Shown one piece after another: positions 42,980 through 52,531 of a stretch of DNA of 64,000 nt. The position numbers were made by a program, and so were the translations under genes. Source of the DNA: Marinoscillum sp965229915 (lineage in GTDB: Bacteria > Bacteroidota > Bacteroidia > Cytophagales > Cyclobacteriaceae); contig NZ_CBDDJZ010000001.1 of the NCBI RefSeq assembly GCF_965229915.1, positions 3,844,001-3,908,000 on the forward strand, given 5' to 3'. Under the pieces are notes generated by a model. That model was given only the letters and a program-made list of their open reading frames with translations. It searched no databases and was not told the origin of the DNA. Every line of letters starts with the position of its first letter. Within the stretch, counting starts at the first letter, position 1.

Positions 42980-43348
42980 ATGAAATACACCTATCTGTTT
43001 GTATTGCTTACCTTCATGCTAGGCCAATGCAAAAACAAGCCGTCCTCAAGTAAACCGGAGGAGACCGCACAACCGGAGGAAGTAAAAGTACCTGAGGTAA
43101 AGCCACCTGGAGTCAATCCTGATGATTGTCTGGTTTTGGCAACCGTTCTTTCTTCAGATGAAAGTACCACGAGTTTGCTCATTCGGGATGTAAAAGAAGT
43201 TGGGTTTAGCTTCAAACAAAAGATCGGAGCTGGAGACACTGTGAGCGTGCCAACCAAGCTAGATTTAGCTGATTCTATGTTTGTTCTGACCTATGCTCAA
43301 GGTCCTGGAGGAGGTAGCTACACTGCATCGAAATTTAAAGAAAAATAA
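42980..43348 (+). CDS. Small lipoprotein of unknown function
   Basis: A 122-residue lipoprotein from ATG 42980 (a TTG 3 bp upstream is less likely). The signal MKYTYLFVLLTFMLGQC ends at the lipidated Cys17, followed by a Pro/Glu/Lys-rich linker (SSSKPEETAQPEEVKVPEVK) and a compact C-terminal domain with VLATVLSSDESTTSLLIRD. The family is not recognised. It stops 8 bp before the giant T9SS cargo gene and may share its transcript. Confidence 0.7.
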   Translation: MKYTYLFVLLTFMLGQCKNKPSSSKPEETAQPEEVKVPEVKPPGVNPDDCLVLATVLSSDESTTSLLIRDVKEVGFSFKQKIGAGDTVSVPTKLDLADSMFVLTYAQGPGGGSYTASKFKEK

Positions 43349-43356
43349 AACACCAC

Positions 43357-46300
43357 ATGAATCGCCGAATTAACCTATTAGCACTGGCACTAACCCTATT
43401 GTGTTTGCCATTGCTGGCACAAAAGGAGTATCCACTGGGTAAATACCTCAGCAAAATGTCTACTACAGATCAAAAGGATGATCCTGAGGCAAGAACTGAG
43501 TTTATGAATCGTAAATACAAAGACCCTAAAACGGGTAAGATTCCAAGCTTGATCAGAGAAAAGGAATTGAGTTTTTATTCCAAGGAACTTCAGATAGATC
43601 AATCCTCTTCGCGGGTAGCACAGAACCTGTCCAACTGGACCAATAGGGGACCATTCAATGTGGGTGGTCGTACCAGGGCATTGGCGATTGATCAAAGTGA
43701 TGAAAACATCATCCTGGCTGGTGGTGTGTCTGGAGGTGTCTGGAGGTCTACCAATGGCGGACAGTCCTGGTCCAAAACCACAGGAAGCAATGAACTACAA
43801 AGTGTAACTGCCATTGCGCAGGATGGAGGCACAGATACCTGGTACTATACCACTGGTGAGTATTCTGGTAATTCTGCTTCTGGAACAGGCGCTTTTTATA
43901 TTGGAGATGGTATTTTCAAATCTACAGATAATGGAGTGAGCTGGACCAAACTTGCCAGTACTTCCACGGAGCATCCAGAGTCTTGGAATACCGCATTTGA
44001 AATTAACCACGAAATAGTAGTGGATCCTGAAAATGGAACGGTTATTCTGGCCAATTACTTTGGTTTGTATACGTCCACAGACGGTGGAACTTCATGGAAT
44101 CATACCTATAATAATTCTTCCAATGGAGCCTGGGCAGATGTAGCTATAGGAACTGGTGGAGTAGCTTATGCATTCATTGCTACAGTCGGAGTGTTGAAAT
44201 CAACAAACAGTGGTGCCAGTTGGACGGACATTTCCTCACCAAATTTCCCATCCTTAGCATCTGGTGATCGGGGTGAGCTGGCCATTGCTGCTTCCAATGA
44301 AGACATTGTCTACTTGCTTTTAGAAGATCCAGATCATGCCTCTGGGCATGGTTTATGGAAGTACGATAATTCCACAGGAAGCTGGACGGATTTGTCATCC
44401 AATATACCCCAAGAAGGTGGCCAGACTGGCGACTTTGATAGTCAGGGAGGATATGATTTGCTGATCAAGGTAAAGCCGGATGATGAAAATTTTGTCATCA
44501 TTGGTGGTACCAACTTGTATCGATCGACAGATGGCTTTTCATCTACTAATAACACCAGTTGGATCGGTGGATATACGCCTAATAATAATTCCTATGCATT
44601 GTACAATGATCACCACCCGGATCAACACAGTTTTGTGTTTTATCCATCAGATCCAAACAAGGTGATATCTGGAAATGATGGAGGTCTTCAGTTTACCGCA
44701 GACATTAGAGCCACAGATAACGCTACTTTTCCTATCACCTGGACTCCATTAAACAATGGCTATTTAACCACTCAGGTTTACGCAGTAGCAGTAGGTCCGG
44801 ATAATCAGATATTGGCTGGGCTACAGGATAATGGTACCTGGGAGACACTGACTACTTCACCTACAGCTTCCTGGGTGAGTCCTTTTGGTGGAGATGGGGC
44901 ATATAGCGCTTATTCTAGTGATGCAACCAAAAGATTCATGTCATCACAAAATGCCAATATCTACCGAGTAGCTTATGCAGATGGCGCTGACTCATCTCCA
45001 AATGGATACACAGAGTTTACTCCATCGGGCTATGAGACCGATTTGTTTATCACGCCTTTTTACCTGGATACGGAGTCCGATGAGATTTTCTACCTGGGTG
45101 GTAATGCAGACTTATGGTTGAATACTCAGGCCAGCACCGGAAATACCTCTACAGGTTGGAAGAGTATTGATATTCCCGAGATAACTGGAGATAGGCACGT
45201 AATCTCTGAATTTGGTGTAGTAGGAAACGGTACCACCTATCTGGGAACCACCGAAGGACTGGTATTTAAAGTGGAATCAGCGAACACATCGAGCCCAACA
45301 GTTACCAATATTTCACCAACAGAGACTTCTGGTAGGTATGTTTCTGGTATTGGAGTAAATGAGGTCAATTCCAATGAAGTATTGCTTGTCGTATCCAACT
45401 ACGGAGTAAAAAGTATATTTCATTCGACTGATGGTGGAACTAATTGGACGGATGTGAGCGGCAATCTGGAAGAAAACAGTGATGGCACTGGTAGTGGACC
45501 ATCCATCAGAACTGCACGGATTTTGGGAGATGGAGCTACCTACATTGTAGGTACAAGCGTGGGGCTTTTTACTGCAACGAGCCTAAATGGAACAGGAACT
45601 ACATGGCAACAGGAAGATATCGAAAACCTGGGTGCAGTGGTGGTAGAGCATGTCGTTACAAGAAATTCTGACAACCTTGTGGTAGTAGGTACTCACGGTA
45701 ATGGTGTCTACTCAGCCACTCCCACGGCTACCTCGCTGGTGGATTTGGAATTGGTTTCTATAGATGCTCCATCATCAGGTATCCTTGGGACGGAATCAGT
45801 GGAAGTGACCGTAAGAAATAATGGATCTGAGTCGGCCAATTCTTACGAACTGTCTTATAGTGTGAATACTACGGTTCAGGCAACGGAAGTAATTAGTACT
45901 CCGATCCCAGCGGGGTCTAGTTTTTCATATACCTTCCCAACTTCTTTCGACTTTTCTGACGTGGGTGAGTACACCCTACAGGCTTCTGTAGAGCTCTTAG
46001 GTGATGAAAATACCTCCAATGACAGTAAGACGATTACCATTCAGAGTGAAGAAGAGCCTATTACTATTAGTTCTTTTCCTTACCTGGAAGGTTTTGAATC
46101 TGCCGATCATGGTTGGGCACTCAATGGCATCTGGGAGGTGGGCACACCAAATCAAACCAACCTATCAGCCGCATCGCAGGGAACAGGAGCACTGATGACA
46201 GATCTGGATAGTAATTATCCAGACAATGCATACGAGTCGGCGGTTTCTCCGGGCTTCAACTTAGCTGACCTTTTGGAACCTGAGGTAGCATTTGATCTGA

Positions 46301-47754
46301 AGTATGATTTGGAAGTTACTTATGACGGGGTAGTTTTGGCTTACCGAACAGCCAATAGTGGTAATTTTAGTATTGTCACTTCAGGCACGGCCAACTGGTA
46401 TAATGATAATTTCGCCGCACTTGATGAAGATGGATGGACCGGATCAGGAGGTTATTCCAGGGCAGTTGCAGACCTGAGTTTCCTGGCTGGACAATCTTAT
46501 GTTGAGTTCGCCTTTTTTCTGGTTAGTGACGGTTCGGTCACTGCAGAAGGCATCGCCATTGATCAGTTTGAAGTTTACGATGCTACGGATATTGGTTCTC
46601 TAGAGCTGACCAGCAATTCTGTTCCTGAAAACCAGGCTGCAGGATTTGCTGTGGGTACTTTAAGTTTGTCAAGTGGTCTCAGTGCCACCCATAGTTTGAT
46701 TGCCGGAAATGGAGATACTAATAATAGTTCTTTTTCAATTGACGGAAATTCACTGGTTACTGCCTCAGGGCTCAATTTCGAGGAGGTTTCGGACTTGAGC
46801 ATTCGTGTGGCAAGTGAAACGGCAGATGGAACAGTCGTCAACATCTTGATGATCAATGTAACAGATGAAAATGATGCTCCATCTGATCTGAGCCTAACTA
46901 ATATGGAAATAGATGAAGAGCTAGAGGTAGGGAACCTTATTGGGATGCTAGATCCTGAGGATGAGGATGAAAATGACACTTACACATTTGAGTTGGTGTC
47001 AGGTGATGGAGACTCTGATAATGCTAGTTTCTCTATTGATGGAAGTGACTTGGTGAGTGCCGAGATTTTTGATTTTGAGAACAAATCAGGTTATTCAATT
47101 CGGATAAGAGCGACTGACTCTGGTGGTGAGTCTATAGAGAAGAGTTTTGCCATTGCTATTGCTGATGTGAATGAAGCCCCAGGCTCCATTTCATTGAGCA
47201 ATCAGATAATTTCTTATTTTCAGACTGACGGGTATGAAGTTGGTGAATTCAGTGCCACTGATCCTGAAGAAGACGCCATAGAGTTTGTTTTGCAAAGTGA
47301 GGAGGACATGCCAGCGGATCAGGAATCTGATAACTCAAGCTTCACTATTTCCGGAACTATTCTACAGACTAACGGGCTGTCCATCTCAGGAATGGATGAC
47401 TTGTTTACTATTTATGTGGATGCGCTAGACGCTAGAGGAGCTTTTACTAGTCAGATGTTTGAGCTGAGTGTGGAGCAGGTACTTGGCCTGGTATCTTTGG
47501 CCAAAGCTGGGATTTCTGCATATCCCAATCCTGTGCACGATTATCTGAATATCAAGATCGATAATAATCATCAAGGAGATGTTCACTTGGATATCTACAA
47601 CATGGAGGGGAAAGCAGTTTATCGACATCATTGGGAGAAGAAAGAGGTGCAAAGCAAACACCGGATCAATCTTTCAGGTTTGAATCCCGGGGTATATGTG
47701 ATCATTTTCGATATGGGAAGCTACTCTACCGAAGGGAAGTTGGTGATTCGATAA
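43357..47754 (+). CDS. Giant T9SS-secreted protein: BNR/sortilin-like propeller, CARDB, cadherin-like repeats, C-terminal sorting domain
   Basis: A 1465-residue protein with a signal peptide (ending LLAQ, about residue 22). Residues about 90-790 contain many BNR/VPS10-type Asp-box repeats, e.g. STNGGQSWSKTTGS, STDNGVSWTKL, STDGGTSWNHTY, STDGGTNWTDVSG. A CARDB-like domain lies at about 793-895, a jelly-roll-like domain at about 905-1070, cadherin-like repeats at about 1079-1370 (LSLTNMEIDEELEVGNLIG), and a type A T9SS sorting domain at about 1387-1465 (AYPNPVHDYLNIKI; LSGLNPGVYVIIFD). It is probably a cell-surface adhesin or glycan/protein-binding protein; catalysis is not evident. Confidence 0.88.
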   Translation: MNRRINLLALALTLLCLPLLAQKEYPLGKYLSKMSTTDQKDDPEARTEFMNRKYKDPKTGKIPSLIREKELSFYSKELQIDQSSSRVAQNLSNWTNRGPFNVGGRTRALAIDQSDENIILAGGVSGGVWRSTNGGQSWSKTTGSNELQSVTAIAQDGGTDTWYYTTGEYSGNSASGTGAFYIGDGIFKSTDNGVSWTKLASTSTEHPESWNTAFEINHEIVVDPENGTVILANYFGLYTSTDGGTSWNHTYNNSSNGAWADVAIGTGGVAYAFIATVGVLKSTNSGASWTDISSPNFPSLASGDRGELAIAASNEDIVYLLLEDPDHASGHGLWKYDNSTGSWTDLSSNIPQEGGQTGDFDSQGGYDLLIKVKPDDENFVIIGGTNLYRSTDGFSSTNNTSWIGGYTPNNNSYALYNDHHPDQHSFVFYPSDPNKVISGNDGGLQFTADIRATDNATFPITWTPLNNGYLTTQVYAVAVGPDNQILAGLQDNGTWETLTTSPTASWVSPFGGDGAYSAYSSDATKRFMSSQNANIYRVAYADGADSSPNGYTEFTPSGYETDLFITPFYLDTESDEIFYLGGNADLWLNTQASTGNTSTGWKSIDIPEITGDRHVISEFGVVGNGTTYLGTTEGLVFKVESANTSSPTVTNISPTETSGRYVSGIGVNEVNSNEVLLVVSNYGVKSIFHSTDGGTNWTDVSGNLEENSDGTGSGPSIRTARILGDGATYIVGTSVGLFTATSLNGTGTTWQQEDIENLGAVVVEHVVTRNSDNLVVVGTHGNGVYSATPTATSLVDLELVSIDAPSSGILGTESVEVTVRNNGSESANSYELSYSVNTTVQATEVISTPIPAGSSFSYTFPTSFDFSDVGEYTLQASVELLGDENTSNDSKTITIQSEEEPITISSFPYLEGFESADHGWALNGIWEVGTPNQTNLSAASQGTGALMTDLDSNYPDNAYESAVSPGFNLADLLEPEVAFDLKYDLEVTYDGVVLAYRTANSGNFSIVTSGTANWYNDNFAALDEDGWTGSGGYSRAVADLSFLAGQSYVEFAFFLVSDGSVTAEGIAIDQFEVYDATDIGSLELTSNSVPENQAAGFAVGTLSLSSGLSATHSLIAGNGDTNNSSFSIDGNSLVTASGLNFEEVSDLSIRVASETADGTVVNILMINVTDENDAPSDLSLTNMEIDEELEVGNLIGMLDPEDEDENDTYTFELVSGDGDSDNASFSIDGSDLVSAEIFDFENKSGYSIRIRATDSGGESIEKSFAIAIADVNEAPGSISLSNQIISYFQTDGYEVGEFSATDPEEDAIEFVLQSEEDMPADQESDNSSFTISGTILQTNGLSISGMDDLFTIYVDALDARGAFTSQMFELSVEQVLGLVSLAKAGISAYPNPVHDYLNIKIDNNHQGDVHLDIYNMEGKAVYRHHWEKKEVQSKHRINLSGLNPGVYVIIFDMGSYSTEGKLVIR

Positions 47755-47783
47755 TCACTTATTCTGATAGGAAAATTGAAAGT

Positions 47784-47813
47784 AAAAAGGGTGGCCTGTT
47801 GGCCACCCTTTTT
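47784..47813. terminator. Bidirectional rho-independent terminator
   Basis: Perfect inverted repeat AAAAAGGGTGGCC (47784-47796), loop TGTT, GGCCACCCTTTTT (47801-47813). It lies between the convergent T9SS cargo and outer-membrane protein genes. Confidence 0.93.
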
Positions 47814-47838
47814 GGTTGCATGCTGCTTGTTGATACAG

Positions 47839-48948
47839 TTATAGTGTGATGCCCACGGTGATTGCGTTCAGCCCATCACTACCTGCAGGTCCTCTGTCAC
47901 CGGCAAAGACGTTATTCAGGTCATAAGTGGCGAACAAGTCCAATCCTTTGTAGCCTACCTGTGCTCTGATGCCATATCGGAAGTTCTCCAGATAGTAGTT
48001 GCCTTTGGTCTTATCCTTCTGCTTTTTGCCATCTTCTCTATAGACCACTTTAGTATTTCCTCCTATTCTATATCCGGCATACCCACCTACACCAAAGCGA
48101 ATTCCTTGTTTCTTATATGTACGGAAACTTACGCTGCCTCGCTCAAGGTTTTTGACCTTTCTTCTTCCTTTGGCAAAGTCCAGCATTGGCACGAATGATA
48201 CATTTACATAGGGTGCAGTAAGTCTACTTTTGATGCCACTGAAATTTGGATCAGCCAATGTAGCATCAATGAATTCTATGTTGTCGGGACCTTTTTGAAC
48301 AACGATGTTAGGATCTTCCATTTTCCAGTTGTACCAGCTAAACCCAAACCCCCAGTCCAGAAAGAGAGGTCCGGACACCCAAGTACGATTGACGCTGTTT
48401 AGTCCAAAATACCAGCTTCCCCATGGCTTCACAGTGTATGGTTGACCTTCTGCATCAGGGAATTCACCACCATCCAACCAGTTGTTCATCCCTATGTCTA
48501 CGTTGAAGTAGTGACGAGTTCGGTCTATTTTACGCTCTTCGTAATCATATCTTCTCACAGGTAGATCATCATCAAATTCGTCTTCCAGCTCGTCCCAGTC
48601 GTCGGCATCTACCATTAATTCCAGGTTACCGATTTTGATTTTGGTTTTGGCATCACCATCACCTAGGATCAACGTGGTATCTTTCATGTATTTGTTGCCG
48701 TTTTCATCTTGAAGCTCCACTTTTTCGATTTTTTTCGAGTTCAGTGCACTGTTCAAGTCCTGTATCATTTTATTCACATCATACTGCTCCAGGTCTTTTA
48801 AGGCTTCTTTATCGGTGGTATAGATTAAGATTTTGCTTTTATTGTTGAGCTCTATGATGACTGTGTCGCCCTCATTGCCTGAGGCTAGAGTTGCCTTCGG
48901 GATAGCCAGTATGGCTATGGCCAAAAGAGTTGTAACTATCGCTTTCAT
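47839..48948 (-). CDS. Outer-membrane beta-barrel-like protein with acidic N-terminal region
   Basis: A 369-residue exported protein (signal peptide to about residue 22, ATLAS). Residues 25-150 form a soluble part with GNLELMVDADDWDELEDEF, very acidic. From about 155 on, strands with aromatic ends, such as HYFNVDIGMNNWLDG, FGLNSVNRTWVSGPLFLDWG and FGVGGYAGYRIGGN, suggest a barrel, ending in AITVGITL. It follows the ECF sigma / anti-sigma pair on the same strand with an 18-bp gap, so it is probably part of, or a target of, that sigma regulon. Confidence 0.72.
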   Translation of the reverse strand: MKAIVTTLLAIAILAIPKATLASGNEGDTVIIELNNKSKILIYTTDKEALKDLEQYDVNKMIQDLNSALNSKKIEKVELQDENGNKYMKDTTLILGDGDAKTKIKIGNLELMVDADDWDELEDEFDDDLPVRRYDYEERKIDRTRHYFNVDIGMNNWLDGGEFPDAEGQPYTVKPWGSWYFGLNSVNRTWVSGPLFLDWGFGFSWYNWKMEDPNIVVQKGPDNIEFIDATLADPNFSGIKSRLTAPYVNVSFVPMLDFAKGRRKVKNLERGSVSFRTYKKQGIRFGVGGYAGYRIGGNTKVVYREDGKKQKDKTKGNYYLENFRYGIRAQVGYKGLDLFATYDLNNVFAGDRGPAGSDGLNAITVGITL

Positions 48949-48966
48949 GATCCTTTTATTTTGAGT

Positions 48967-49590
48967 TTAGTTTCTGCTAAATATGTTATCCTTTGCATCT
49001 CTTATGTCCGCCAGTATTTCTATAGGAGATGCCTCTTTAGAAATGCTTGTAATGAATTCATTCAACTTGTTTTTCTTATCTGTCGGTTGATTATCAGCTA
49101 TGTAGGTAATTTTCACTGTCGGTTTTTCTATTTCAAACTCTTTTAGTTCCTGACCAAACTTTGGTGCTGGTAATCCATTGATTTGGACCGTTTGTATAGA
49201 GGCTATCTGTATCAGCTCATACTTTGGAAGTTCTTCCATTACCTGCTGCGGCTTGGAAGCTGGTTTGTCCACTTTATTCATTTGTACTGTCATTGGCGCT
49301 ACTTCTTGTTCTTCTGCTGGCACAAAGATTTTTGCTGGAAGTGCGGCCTGAGCAGGATGATCAATACCTGAGATCAACTGCCCATCAGATGGGGTGGTCC
49401 AGTTTATATTACGCAGTACCATAGTGCCCACCAGAAGTAGAGCAACTGCCGCCGCTGCACTCCACAGCCACATGCCACGTTTTTTATTGATGGCAATCTG
49501 ACCTTGCACCTGCTTCCAGCTTTGTGCATTGGGTGTAACCTCATACTGGTCCAGTCCCTCTCTAAATAGTCTATCTAAGTTATTTGCCAT
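48967..49590 (-). CDS. Anti-sigma-factor-like single-pass membrane protein
   Basis: A 207-residue protein with an N-terminal cytoplasmic part (MANNLDRLFREGLDQYEVTP), one membrane helix (MWLWSAAAAVALLLVGTMVL, about 40-59) and a periplasmic C-terminal part. No ZAS zinc motif (HxxxCxxC) is visible. The gene overlaps the end of the ECF sigma gene by 11 bp, the usual layout of a sigma/anti-sigma pair. The sigma factor would be held at the membrane until the protein is cleaved; RseP-type proteolysis is a possible route. Confidence 0.72.
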   Translation of the reverse strand: MANNLDRLFREGLDQYEVTPNAQSWKQVQGQIAINKKRGMWLWSAAAAVALLLVGTMVLRNINWTTPSDGQLISGIDHPAQAALPAKIFVPAEEQEVAPMTVQMNKVDKPASKPQQVMEELPKYELIQIASIQTVQINGLPAPKFGQELKEFEIEKPTVKITYIADNQPTDKKNKLNEFITSISKEASPIEILADIRDAKDNIFSRN

Positions 49591-50176
49591 GACTAGGTTC
49601 TTTTAATTCTTTCTCTTGCAATGCAGCCAGGTTTGCTTGCAATAGCTTTCTGGCTCTACTAAGCTGTGATTTGGACGTGTTTTCATTGATGCCCAGCGTC
49701 TCAGCTATTTCTTTGTGATTATAACCCTCTATCGCATACAGGTTAAAAACTGTTCGGTATCCCACTGGTAGTTCTGCAATCATACTTAGTAAGTCTGCTG
49801 CCTCCAGTGAGCTTTCCAGTGTCTGATAGTTAGGTTCAAATTCAGCCTGCTGCACATCTACTTCCAAAGACATGTTCTTGTTTTTGCGGATGTACATCAA
49901 GGATTCGTTGACCATTATTCGTCTTACCCAGCCTTCCAGGCTACCTTCACCTGAGTACTGATCCAGCTTATCAAACACTTTCACCATTCCTCCGATCATC
50001 ACATGTTCAGCTTCTTCTCTGTCGTGAATGTACCGGATACAAACCCCCAACATTTTTGGTGCAAATCGCTCATAGAAGGACTGCTGTGCTGAAGACTTGC
50101 CTTTTCGGCAGTCTCTAAGCAAGTTCTCCTCTGAGTTTGATTTATTGATTCGCAACATTTTTAAGTTGGTTTTCAT
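49580..50176 (-). CDS. ECF RNA polymerase sigma factor
   Basis: A 198-residue sigma-70 family ECF factor. Region 2 is visible at FYERFAPKMLGVCIRYIHDREEAEHV and FDKLDQYSGEGSLEGWVRRIMVNE (about 33-103), and region 4 at LPVGYRTVFNLYAIEGYNHKEIAETLGINENTSKSQLSRARK in sections (about 136-177). It is the first gene of a three-gene cluster: sigma, anti-sigma, outer-membrane protein. Start at ATG 50176; ATG 50158 is an alternative. A short inverted repeat TGCAC/GTGCA (50185-50200) precedes it. Confidence 0.92.
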   Translation of the reverse strand: MKTNLKMLRINKSNSEENLLRDCRKGKSSAQQSFYERFAPKMLGVCIRYIHDREEAEHVMIGGMVKVFDKLDQYSGEGSLEGWVRRIMVNESLMYIRKNKNMSLEVDVQQAEFEPNYQTLESSLEAADLLSMIAELPVGYRTVFNLYAIEGYNHKEIAETLGINENTSKSQLSRARKLLQANLAALQEKELKEPSHGK

Positions 50177-50248
50177 GAGGTAGATGCACGGTGATGTGCA
50201 GAAGTTGCGTGGGTCTTATATTTTTTTTGATTGATTTAGTAAAAGTAG

Positions 50249-51235
50249 CTAAAAACGCACTTTTTTGAGCCTCATGGCTTTTATCAGCCAATTTGGAAGC
50301 GGTTTCAGAGGAGATCTTTTTCGAAGATTAATGGACAATCCCAGCTTTTTGACAATTGGGACATAATGGGCTTCCACCATCTCTATCAATGTGCCATCGG
50401 GATCTTCCAGGTAGCCCCAGTGACCCTGAGCCTGCCCCATGGTGAAATCCGGGTTGGATAATACAGTAAATGGTGAAACCTGGTCAAAATGCATTACCCA
50501 TGACTTGAGGTTGTACACGTCGAAGCAAAGGTGGATGTATCCGGGATCACCCCAAATGCGGTTATCATAGATTTTCTTTGGATTACCTTCAGTTCGCTCA
50601 AGCAACTGAATCTTACACTCCCCCAGGAAAGTGCCTAATCTACCGGTTGCACGGTTGGGACAGTTTAGGGTAGTGATATGAAGAGTTTTCTCCCGGTATT
50701 GGTTGGCTACTTCAAATCCAAATGATCGATAAAAGCTAATGGCCTTTTCAGTGTTCGAAATACCTACCAGGCACTCATGCACTCCGGTCAGCAGAATTTT
50801 GTCAGAAAGTGACTTCTCCGCAATTCGGATGGCATTGCCAAACGGATCGGTTATCTCTATGATTTTATCGTCGATGGTTTTGATTGGTACCTGGTGATGT
50901 CGAAAGTGCGCCTTCGCTTTTTCCAGGTGGGAGGTGTAAATCACCACACAGTTGATTCCCAAATCTCCTCGAGTAACCAGTGGTCCGCTGGTCGGTTTGT
51001 GCTCTGTATGCTGCCATAGTTCAAATCCCCCACCTCCGTGTTGGTTCATTAGGATAATAGCTGTTTTCTGCCTGGGTTGGTTTCCCATATATGGGGCCAT
51101 GTATGTAGCAGGGTTACTATCTTCCAATACCTTGATATCAGCCAGAAGCACTGTTGCATACCACTTCACAGCCGCTTGAATATTGCTTACTCCAATGCCC
51201 ACTTGCTGGAAGCCATAGAGGAATCTCTGGTCCAT
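50249..51235 (-). CDS. VOC-superfamily protein with two glyoxalase-like domains (HPPD-like)
   Basis: A 328-residue protein with two VOC modules. The first covers about 8-145 (VGIGVSNIQAAVKWYATVL, IEITDPFGNAIRIAEK) and the second about 150-300 (ECLVGISNTEKAISFYRSFG, YLEDPDGTLIEMVEAHYVP). Metal ligands such as the Glu of LIEMVEAHY are in place in the second. The closest reading is an extradiol dioxygenase or 4-hydroxyphenylpyruvate-dioxygenase-like enzyme, but the reaction is unknown. It stands alone on the minus strand between the ECF cluster and dnaX. Confidence 0.75.
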   Translation of the reverse strand: MDQRFLYGFQQVGIGVSNIQAAVKWYATVLLADIKVLEDSNPATYMAPYMGNQPRQKTAIILMNQHGGGGFELWQHTEHKPTSGPLVTRGDLGINCVVIYTSHLEKAKAHFRHHQVPIKTIDDKIIEITDPFGNAIRIAEKSLSDKILLTGVHECLVGISNTEKAISFYRSFGFEVANQYREKTLHITTLNCPNRATGRLGTFLGECKIQLLERTEGNPKKIYDNRIWGDPGYIHLCFDVYNLKSWVMHFDQVSPFTVLSNPDFTMGQAQGHWGYLEDPDGTLIEMVEAHYVPIVKKLGLSINLRKRSPLKPLPNWLIKAMRLKKVRF

Positions 51236-51406
51236 AATTACTGGTTCGGTTCTGATAATAAAAGTAGGTTATAATTGGCTAGTGGGCCAATGAAGAAAGA
51301 TAATATCCAAATGGATTAGTCTGGAAGAGTCCAGTCATTAAATGATTGTCATGAATTAATCTAGAATTCGTTCTTTCAATCCAGCCAATTCAATTAATTT
51401 TCCGTC

Positions 51407-52531
51407 GTGGAAAGCTTCGTAGTATCAGCACGGAAATACCGACCCTTAGGATTTGAAGAAGTTGTGGGACAAGAGCACATCACCACTACTTTGAAGAATG
51501 CTATTGATAACAACCATCTCGCACAGGCGTTGCTGTTTTGTGGCCCGAGAGGTGTTGGGAAAACCACTTGTGCGAGGATCATGGCGCGTATGGTCAACGG
51601 TTTCGAAGCTGAAAATGGAGAGGCAGCTGCCAATAATTTCAACATCTATGAACTCGATGCAGCCTCCAATAACTCGGTGGATGATATTCGTAACCTGATA
51701 GATCAGGTAAGGTATCCGCCTCAGCAGGGAAAATACAAAGTGTATATCATAGATGAGGTGCACATGCTCTCCACACAGGCCTTCAATGCTTTTTTGAAGA
51801 CATTGGAAGAGCCTCCTGCTTACGCCATTTTTATCTTAGCTACCACAGAAAAGCATAAAGTCATCCCGACCATTCTATCGAGATGTCAGATCTATGATTT
51901 CAATAGAATTGAGATCAATGACATGGTGGTTCAGTTGCAGAAAATTGCCGAGAAAGAAGGTGTAGATGCGGAGTCTGAAGCATTGCATCTGATCGCTCAG
52001 AAGGCAGATGGAGCCATGAGAGATGCGCTCTCTATTTTTGATTTGATTGTTACGTTCTCGTCAGACAGTAAAGTCACTTATCAAAATACGATCAAGAATC
52101 TCCACATTCTGGATTATGACTATTACTTCCGGTTGGGCGATTTCTTTGTGTCTGAAGACATGTCCGGAGCTTTGTTGTTGTTCGATGAAGTGTTGCGAAA
52201 TGGTTTTGATGGGCACAACTTCCTGGTAGGGTTGGAGGAGCACTTCAGAAATCTACTCGTCTGCAAAAATCCAGATACTTTAAAGTTGATGGAGGTACCT
52301 GAGAACCTGCTGGATAAATACCAGCAACAGTCCAATGCATTGAGTGCTTCGTATTTACTCACAGGTCTTAACCTGATGAACCAGGTAGATCTAAACTACA
52401 AGCAGAGTAAGAATCAACGATTGCACGTGGAGCTTTGCTTGATGAAGCTTTCCCAGCTCAACAATGCGATCAAACTAGGCCAGGGTGGCAGCTCCGACAA
52501 TGGAGCAAAAAAAAAAGTAGCGATGAATTAA
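51407..52531 (+). CDS. dnaX: DNA polymerase III subunit gamma (dnaX zero frame)
   Basis: A GTG start at 51407 gives MESFVVSARKYRPLGFEEVV, the standard DnaX N-terminus. Walker A GPRGVGKTT (about 45-53), Walker B VYIIDEVHMLS (about 111-121) and the sensor 1 region ILATTEKHKVIPTILSRCQ are intact. The usual zinc-binding cysteines are absent, replaced by a loop around GFEAENGEAAANNFNIYELD. The zero frame stops at 52531 after 374 residues, just past a run of ten A (52507-52516). The missing C-terminal part continues in the -1 frame to 53118; a shift at the run gives a 570-residue tau-like product. It is the clamp-loader ATPase of the replisome. Confidence 0.92.
   Translation: MESFVVSARKYRPLGFEEVVGQEHITTTLKNAIDNNHLAQALLFCGPRGVGKTTCARIMARMVNGFEAENGEAAANNFNIYELDAASNNSVDDIRNLIDQVRYPPQQGKYKVYIIDEVHMLSTQAFNAFLKTLEEPPAYAIFILATTEKHKVIPTILSRCQIYDFNRIEINDMVVQLQKIAEKEGVDAESEALHLIAQKADGAMRDALSIFDLIVTFSSDSKVTYQNTIKNLHILDYDYYFRLGDFFVSEDMSGALLLFDEVLRNGFDGHNFLVGLEEHFRNLLVCKNPDTLKLMEVPENLLDKYQQQSNALSASYLLTGLNLMNQVDLNYKQSKNQRLHVELCLMKLSQLNNAIKLGQGGSSDNGAKKKVAMN
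52507..52516 (+). other. Ten-A slippery run in dnaX with downstream hairpin
   Basis: Ten A residues follow GGAGC (52502-52506). In the zero frame they read GC-A AAA AAA AAA and then GTA; in the -1 frame they lead to AGT AGC and an open reading frame to 53118. A perfect 7-bp GC-rich hairpin follows: CTGAGGC (52538-52544), loop GGATAGT, GCCTCAG (52552-52558). The zero-frame stop TAA (52529-52531) lies between the two. Confidence 0.75.
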
